In this document: positions 58,693 to 64,000 of the stretch, piece after piece
How the letters are laid out: each line of letters starts with the position of its first letter
Numbering within the stretch: the first letter of the stretch is position 1
NCBI RefSeq assembly: GCF_963662255.1
Contig: NC_085047.1
Location: 17,590,924-17,654,923 of the forward strand
DNA length: 64,000 nt
Source of the DNA: Cinclus cinclus
Taxonomy: Eukaryota; Chordata; Aves; Passeriformes; Cinclidae
Direction: 5' to 3'
Translations under genes and position numbers: made by a program
Notes under the pieces: model-generated
What the model saw: only the letters and a program-made list of their open reading frames with translations
What the model was told of the DNA's origin: nothing
The model's database searches: none

Positions 58693-61600
58693 AAGAGGGG
58701 CTTTTCTGGGTTCAAAAAGGGAGCAGCTGAGGAGGAGTTAATTCTTGACAAAGTCTTAATTCTCTCTGTGTGGTTTGCTGTGGGTTACCTTCAGTGCCAG
58801 AGATTTAAAGACTCAATCTCAGGTCTCTGAGGAATAACACCTCCTGACCAGGTGTGCTAGGGAATTAAGGCAGCAGTCCAGGTTACAGATACCCCCTTGA
58901 AATTTGGGGATTTTTTTGGGTGGGGGTGAAATTTTTGGCTGATTTTATTAGTTTGTTTCCCCTCTGGGAAAGAGGGGAAAATCCCCTATTGCTACCTCAG
59001 TGGTGTCAGTGCCACTTTTTTGTGGTTTGCGGTCTTACCACTGTTGTGGACTGGCTGCATTTTGCAATATTCTGAATAAATTTATGTCATTTCACACTAC
59101 ACATTTGTCTTTAGAGCAGCTTCTAGAGCCAGACTCGGAAGGAAGCCATGAAGAAAAACAATGCTGTTTATAGAAGCCTATAGACTTAAAGATGACTCAG
59201 AAAGGACAGAGTTCTGCTCAGTACTGCATCATTTATAGCACTTTCATGTAAGTGTGCCAGCTTCCTTGATTTATGTGTATGTATATTTGGAGTTATTTTC
59301 TTCCTATTATCCCAGAAATTGATTCTCTTTCGTCATGCCTCTGAGCCTATTTACAGACTGCGTGATATTCCATCACCTGCCTGAGTTACAATGAATTCAG
59401 TGGAACAAATGCCCAGATGCTCCATTTCCAGAGTAAGGAAAGGGCATTTGTGCCTTCCTGTGGAGATGAGGACAGCTGGATTTACTGCTAGATAGATCAT
59501 GCATGTCTGTTTGGGTCTCAGAAAAATAGGATGGTATTTGTACTGCTTTCCTAGGATGCCTCCTCCCTCATTCTGCACTTGGAAATTTTATCTGAATGCA
59601 ACTGTTTGCAGTGTTTAGGATTCTGAGAAGCCTAAGAGTAAGTGGTTTTACAGAGGTGTGCAGGGTGGTTTCATGCACCTCCAGTGTGTTAAATTTGTAT
59701 GCTGGCTGTAAACATTGTGCACCCATAAGCACTTGTGAGAGGTGGTGTCACTCTGCTGCTCAGGACAGCCAAGGACAGAAGCATGGTGAGACCCCTTCAG
59801 AAGCACTTAGAAAAGAAGAATCACATTAGTATTTACTGAGTAGTAGAAGGCACAGAAATCCTCCATGTTCTCTGCCTCCTTTGGTTATTTACCATGACAG
59901 ATAATTCTAAAGGTCCTGACTGAACCCATTCAGCACTAATATGATTATTGTCTAGCCACTTTAGAGGGAAGAGGGTCTGGCAGTTTAAGGAGATGAAGAA
60001 GGGGGGGTGGAGATTTCACTCAGAGATTTCAGCTCTGGCCATGAAAGCACTGTGCTTAGAAGTAACCTCTGAGAGAATAGGAAGAGCACCATCTACTGAT
60101 GCAGAAGAAAATGAACTATTTGTATACAAAGCTTTTTTTTTTCCTTCTCCTTAGACAAGTTGTTGGTGGCTTTCTGAATGCAGACTTTAACCTGGATTTT
60201 GATTGTCACTGGCAAGATATTTTAACTATTGACTCCCCTTGCTAATGGTGCTGATAGAGAATGGGGTGTGTTTGTCCATGGTCTGTTCTGACCCTCAGCA
60301 ATCCCAGCAAAGAAGGGGCCTCGCTAGCACCCTTGATATGCATAGATGTGCATGCCAAATATATCAGCTGCCTTCCTAATCCTTATTGTCATGGCAGTTG
60401 CTTTCAGTATGAGCTTAGAAAAGCATGTTGAGCTGCCACAGATCGTCACGGTCTCTTTCCAGTGCCAACTCCCCTCAGCTTCCTGAGAGCTGAATGATTT
60501 GTGACAAACTTACCTGATAGCTTTATGTGCTCCATGCTTGGAACATTCCACAGCCTTTAGGCACTTGACACTGTCATGGCTTGTTGTGCATGGGAGTGGA
60601 TCCTGAAGGTGGTCCTGTTGCTGTCAGTTCCTAGGCAGACTGTGCCATATTCACCTGAGAAATTTGGAATTCATCCTAAAATGAAAATGCACTTTTTCTC
60701 CTCTGGCTCTCCCAGCCTGCACCCCTCTGCTAGGGAGGACTAGCTCAACATTCAATCTTGTTTCCTCCTCACTGACTTCCTCTTTTTCAGTTAGATTGGG
60801 CATGAAGTTGCATCATTCAGAATCTCAAGTTAGTTAATTTAAGTTTGCCTTAAGGGAGCTCTGACTGGAACGATTAGACCTGCACAGATATGTGTCTCAG
60901 ATGTTATAATCTTTCTATCTACTTACTGCCTGAAGATGTTTGAAGAGGGAGCATGGCCTTACTTCCTATTTAGCGAAGCACAAGGTTCCCTCTTTTGTTG
61001 TACACCAGCTCTACTTAGTGCTGAGGTGTTCCAGAGGTCACTAACAGAAAAATATATTTATATATGCTCATATTCAATTTCTACATGAAGCCCTCATTTA
61101 TGAGGCTTTGTATTAGCACTTAATTGTTTTTTGGTCTGTCTTTGCTTTTTCTTTTCTGCCTACCTCCATTTCATAGAAATTATAGCATCTTTTCCTACTG
61201 GAGCAGTATATTTGCTTGTACACAACTTATTCCCTGGAGTCTAGGGTACAACTCATGTCTTGGGCCACCCCTTCCCAGCCATCAGCCAGTCAGTTCTAAA
61301 ATTACAGATACAGAAACTGTTGCAGTTACAAATTTAAAGATTCTGGGTGTTTTGCATTTCTAGGTTTCATAAAATCTAGTAGGTATGAACAGATTGGAAA
61401 AAGTCAGAATATTAACAAGGGAGACAGTGTCTTAGAGCTGGTTATTCTGTTTTGTGAAAAAAAATACGAAAGTGATCTTCAGGATAGTGAAGTGCTGCCA
61501 GCTTGGAGTTGATTTTAGTTTTTTTTTCCCCATCCATTAATCAGCTGATTTAGTAGAGGGATTTTCTTCTTACCGTATTTTACGGAAACTGAACAATCTG

Positions 61601-63176
61601 GTGAGTTTAGTTCAGTGCAGATGATTACAGAGAGGGGCAAGAATCTTTTTACCTGCTTGTGTCCATTGTCTCTGAACTGAATAAAAAAATATATCTGGAA
61701 CCATAGTAGCATCTTGTTTCCTAGGAGGGAAAGGGACAAGTAAACCATTGAACCATTCAACTTTTCTGAACATGTTGTTCCTAATGTCAGAGGAAGGTAA
61801 GACTTGGATCAAGCTATTGCTGCCTTACCTTGCTCCAAGATATAAACAAACATGAGCAACAAGAAATATGTAAGACTTTTATACATCATAGGCTTGTACC
61901 AAATGGTACTTCTGGCTCCTTACACGTGTTTAAATGTGACATTTTGAATACAGGCTTAAGCTGTGTCATAACAAATTATTTCTTTCATTGTCACAGAGAG
62001 CGTTTGGTGGTCGCTTTCTGAACAAGAAATGCTAATGGCTTGTTTGCAAATAGGAGTGCCTAAGGCAAACTGGGAGAGGGAACACAGGACACCTGAGCAG
62101 AGCCCCCCTACATAACAGGCAGCAGAAATCGTCGTTTGTGTCACACCAGGTTCTAAATGTTTGGACAAGGACAATATCCCGATGTTTTGATGGCAGTTTT
62201 GTGAGTGCCAATAATCTCCATAGGCCTCCTCAAAAACCTGCTTGGCGTGGTACCCATGTGTAGTAGGAAACAACAAAGTAGAGAGGTGACAGCTGCAGAG
62301 GGACAGAAAGATCTCTGGGATCAGGGCCCAGGGGAAAAGGAGATCCCTCTCATGAACGTGCCCAGCAGTCGTGCATCAATGAGGGACTAGGGCCGAAATA
62401 TCTTCATCTAGCAGGAAAGCGCATCAAGCTGAGGAAAGCACTGGCTCTTTTTATTTCACTGTGAAGGGAAATATGTTCCAAAATATTCAATAACTTAATA
62501 TGGAACAGCCCTTTTGCTCATATAATTATTTATAATTATAAATAATAATTATATTATATATTATTATCAAATAATTATTTATTTACACTGGGTTTTGACT
62601 ATTGCCATACCCTCTGGTTTTCATGTAAGAGTGGGGAAGTGTGGATATAAAACAATGTAAAGCTTTTAAGTTTGTCAGAGTTATCTGGCAGGAAAAACCT
62701 GCCAGACCAAAGCATCTTTTGCTTGCTCAATGCGTTGTTTAAGCCATTTTCTTATTTTTTGGTTAGACTTTATTTCCGATTACTGTTCACTCAGCAACTG
62801 AACTGACAGAAAACTTTGTTGCTCTTTTTTCTGTACTAAATAATTTGGTGGCACTAAGTGATTTGACTAGTAAAGAAGATCAAATGGACAATTTGTGACA
62901 GTTTCTACAGCTAGAAGAATTTACTATTTCACAACAAAATATATTTAGGACCAGAAAGTGATCTCGAGATTGAACAGAAGATTTTGTGATCTAAATTGTT
63001 TTTCACAATGAGTAGTGCAGCTATTGTATCTTTGCATATTGACTAATAATATAGTTCAATTTTTAAAACTGTTTCATTATCCTAAAAAATGTGTATAGAT
63101 TGAAAAAAAGGAAAACAAACAAACAAAAAAGCACAATTTTGGGGTGGGCTTTTTTACTTTGTATCTCTTTATTTAG
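58693..63176. other. No recognised gene; AT-rich tract
   Basis: An AT-only tract of TAATTAT-type units covers about 62520-62585. The segment 58760-59105 has LTR-like features (AATAAA near 59078) but no verified ends. Confidence 0.4.
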
Positions 63177-63697
63177 GTTTGAAGCTCAGGCAGACCTTGC
63201 AGCAAAGGTGGTGTTTCAGGTACAGCAGTGTGAAATAATCTACTTTGGGACACTTCTCCTCTGTAAAATTCAAGGGTTTTGTCTTAAACTGCAAGGCAAG
63301 ATTTTTCCTGTACAATTTAACACTCCAGCAAAGTAAGGCTAAACAGAAATACAGAAGTATTCTAGCTGTGTATTTGTCATTTGTTCCATGCCAATGGCTT
63401 GCAAAACTTAAAATTTTGTCTTGAAACTTGAACCTTCTCTAGGAATTACTTTTCTTTTATTATAATACACTCCTGGGAAGTTTGGGGAACAAGTAGGATA
63501 GTGAGACCTTATGTGTCGTTTTGGTTTTGATGTTGCTTGTCTGTTTAGTAGTAATTCTAATATTTCTATGGATATTTTCCTTTGTATCTAGGTCCAAAAA
63601 CGTCTAGATAAAAAGAGCCCTATCTCAAGGAATTCCCAGTTGCTGCCACACATGAAGTTTGTGGAAGACTCACTGCGCTGCCTATGCAGGCACAAAG
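63177..63697 (+). other. Two phase-compatible exon-like segments, gene unknown
   Basis: Segment 1 (about 63177-63219) follows CTTTATTTAG, ends CAG|GTACAG and encodes FEAQADLAAKVVFQ. Segment 2 (63592-63697) follows TTTGTATCTAG, ends AAAG|GTAGGA and encodes VQKRLDKKSPISRNSQLLPH then MKFVEDSLRCLCRHK. They join phase 0 to 0 with no stop. I do not recognise the protein; it could be the 5' part of a gene continuing beyond the window, or chance. Confidence 0.25.
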
Positions 63698-64000
63698 GTA
63701 GGAGGGAGAACAGTGGGTGCCCTGGGAGTTGAGGCAGGGATGGAATCCTGCATCTGGAGTTCATAAGTGATGTAAAAGCTGATCTCTAGCAGCATGGGGG
63801 CAGGTGCCCCGTGCCTGCCCATGGTTTGCATCAGCACTGATACCTTCCTTAGCCCATGAGCAGTCAGCACTGCCAGCTCTTCCTGAGCCACAGTGGGGAC
63901 ACAGCTCTGGCCTCTGCTTTGTGTGTGCACTTTGGGGACAGTTTGACCTTCCCATGGGAGCCTGAACTGGTGCAGCCCTGGTCCGAGCCCAGCCCAGGGC

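Noticed and set aside
58760..59105. Possible LTR (AATAAA near 59078, ending CACACTACACA)
   Set aside because: No TG start with a matching target duplication could be found and the family is not recognisable to me.

Overview
The window is vertebrate nuclear DNA, most likely from a bird and quite possibly a passerine. Three things point there: several truncated CR1-type LINE fragments carrying the typical CACAGAAT-rich 3' tail, several avian-looking solo or fragmentary retroviral LTRs, and compact genes separated by fairly repeat-poor DNA. All genes are split into small exons, so I rebuilt the models from splice signals, reading phase and remembered resemblance to known protein families, without any alignment search.

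Layout. Positions 1-11.3 kb hold no recognised gene: there is a CR1 piece (812-1275), a perfect 16-bp hairpin (7573-7615), an ERVL-like LTR fragment (about 7750-8180), a solo LTR with a 6-bp target duplication (8603-9218), and a second LTR with CCAAT and TATA boxes (about 10175-10960). A CpG island with clustered CCAAT boxes and a CDE/CHR cell-cycle element (11.3-12.2 kb) opens HJURP on the + strand, the chaperone that loads CENP-A at centromeres. The coding exons I can join run from 11931 to 33489 and give an in-frame model of about 864 residues. It contains the N-terminal Scm3/TLTY CENP-A-binding segment, the HJURP middle domain and two C-terminal repeat motifs. TRAT1 (TRIM, the T-cell-receptor-associated transmembrane adaptor) lies on the - strand, convergent with HJURP, with five coding exons between 43298 and 37364 (171 residues) and a likely non-coding first exon near 43819. 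From 44 to 64 kb I recognise no gene. That stretch has two CR1 pieces, simple repeats, a perfect 3 x 50-bp minisatellite and a few orphan exon-like segments of unknown identity.

The most interesting feature is inside HJURP. A block of four small exons (A-B-C-D) is tandemly duplicated (about 20990-23880 and 23880-28375). Its phases make the extra copy frame-neutral. About 2.24 kb of each copy is 99.5% identical, while both flanks, including the first exon of the block, are diverged to roughly 83-85%. This is the signature of an old duplication overwritten by recent gene conversion. The exon just outside the conversion tract differs only by amino-acid-changing substitutions. The first copy of that exon is out of phase with the exon before it, implying a mutually exclusive splice choice or a decaying exon. 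Together these suggest a rapidly remodelled linker in a centromere protein.
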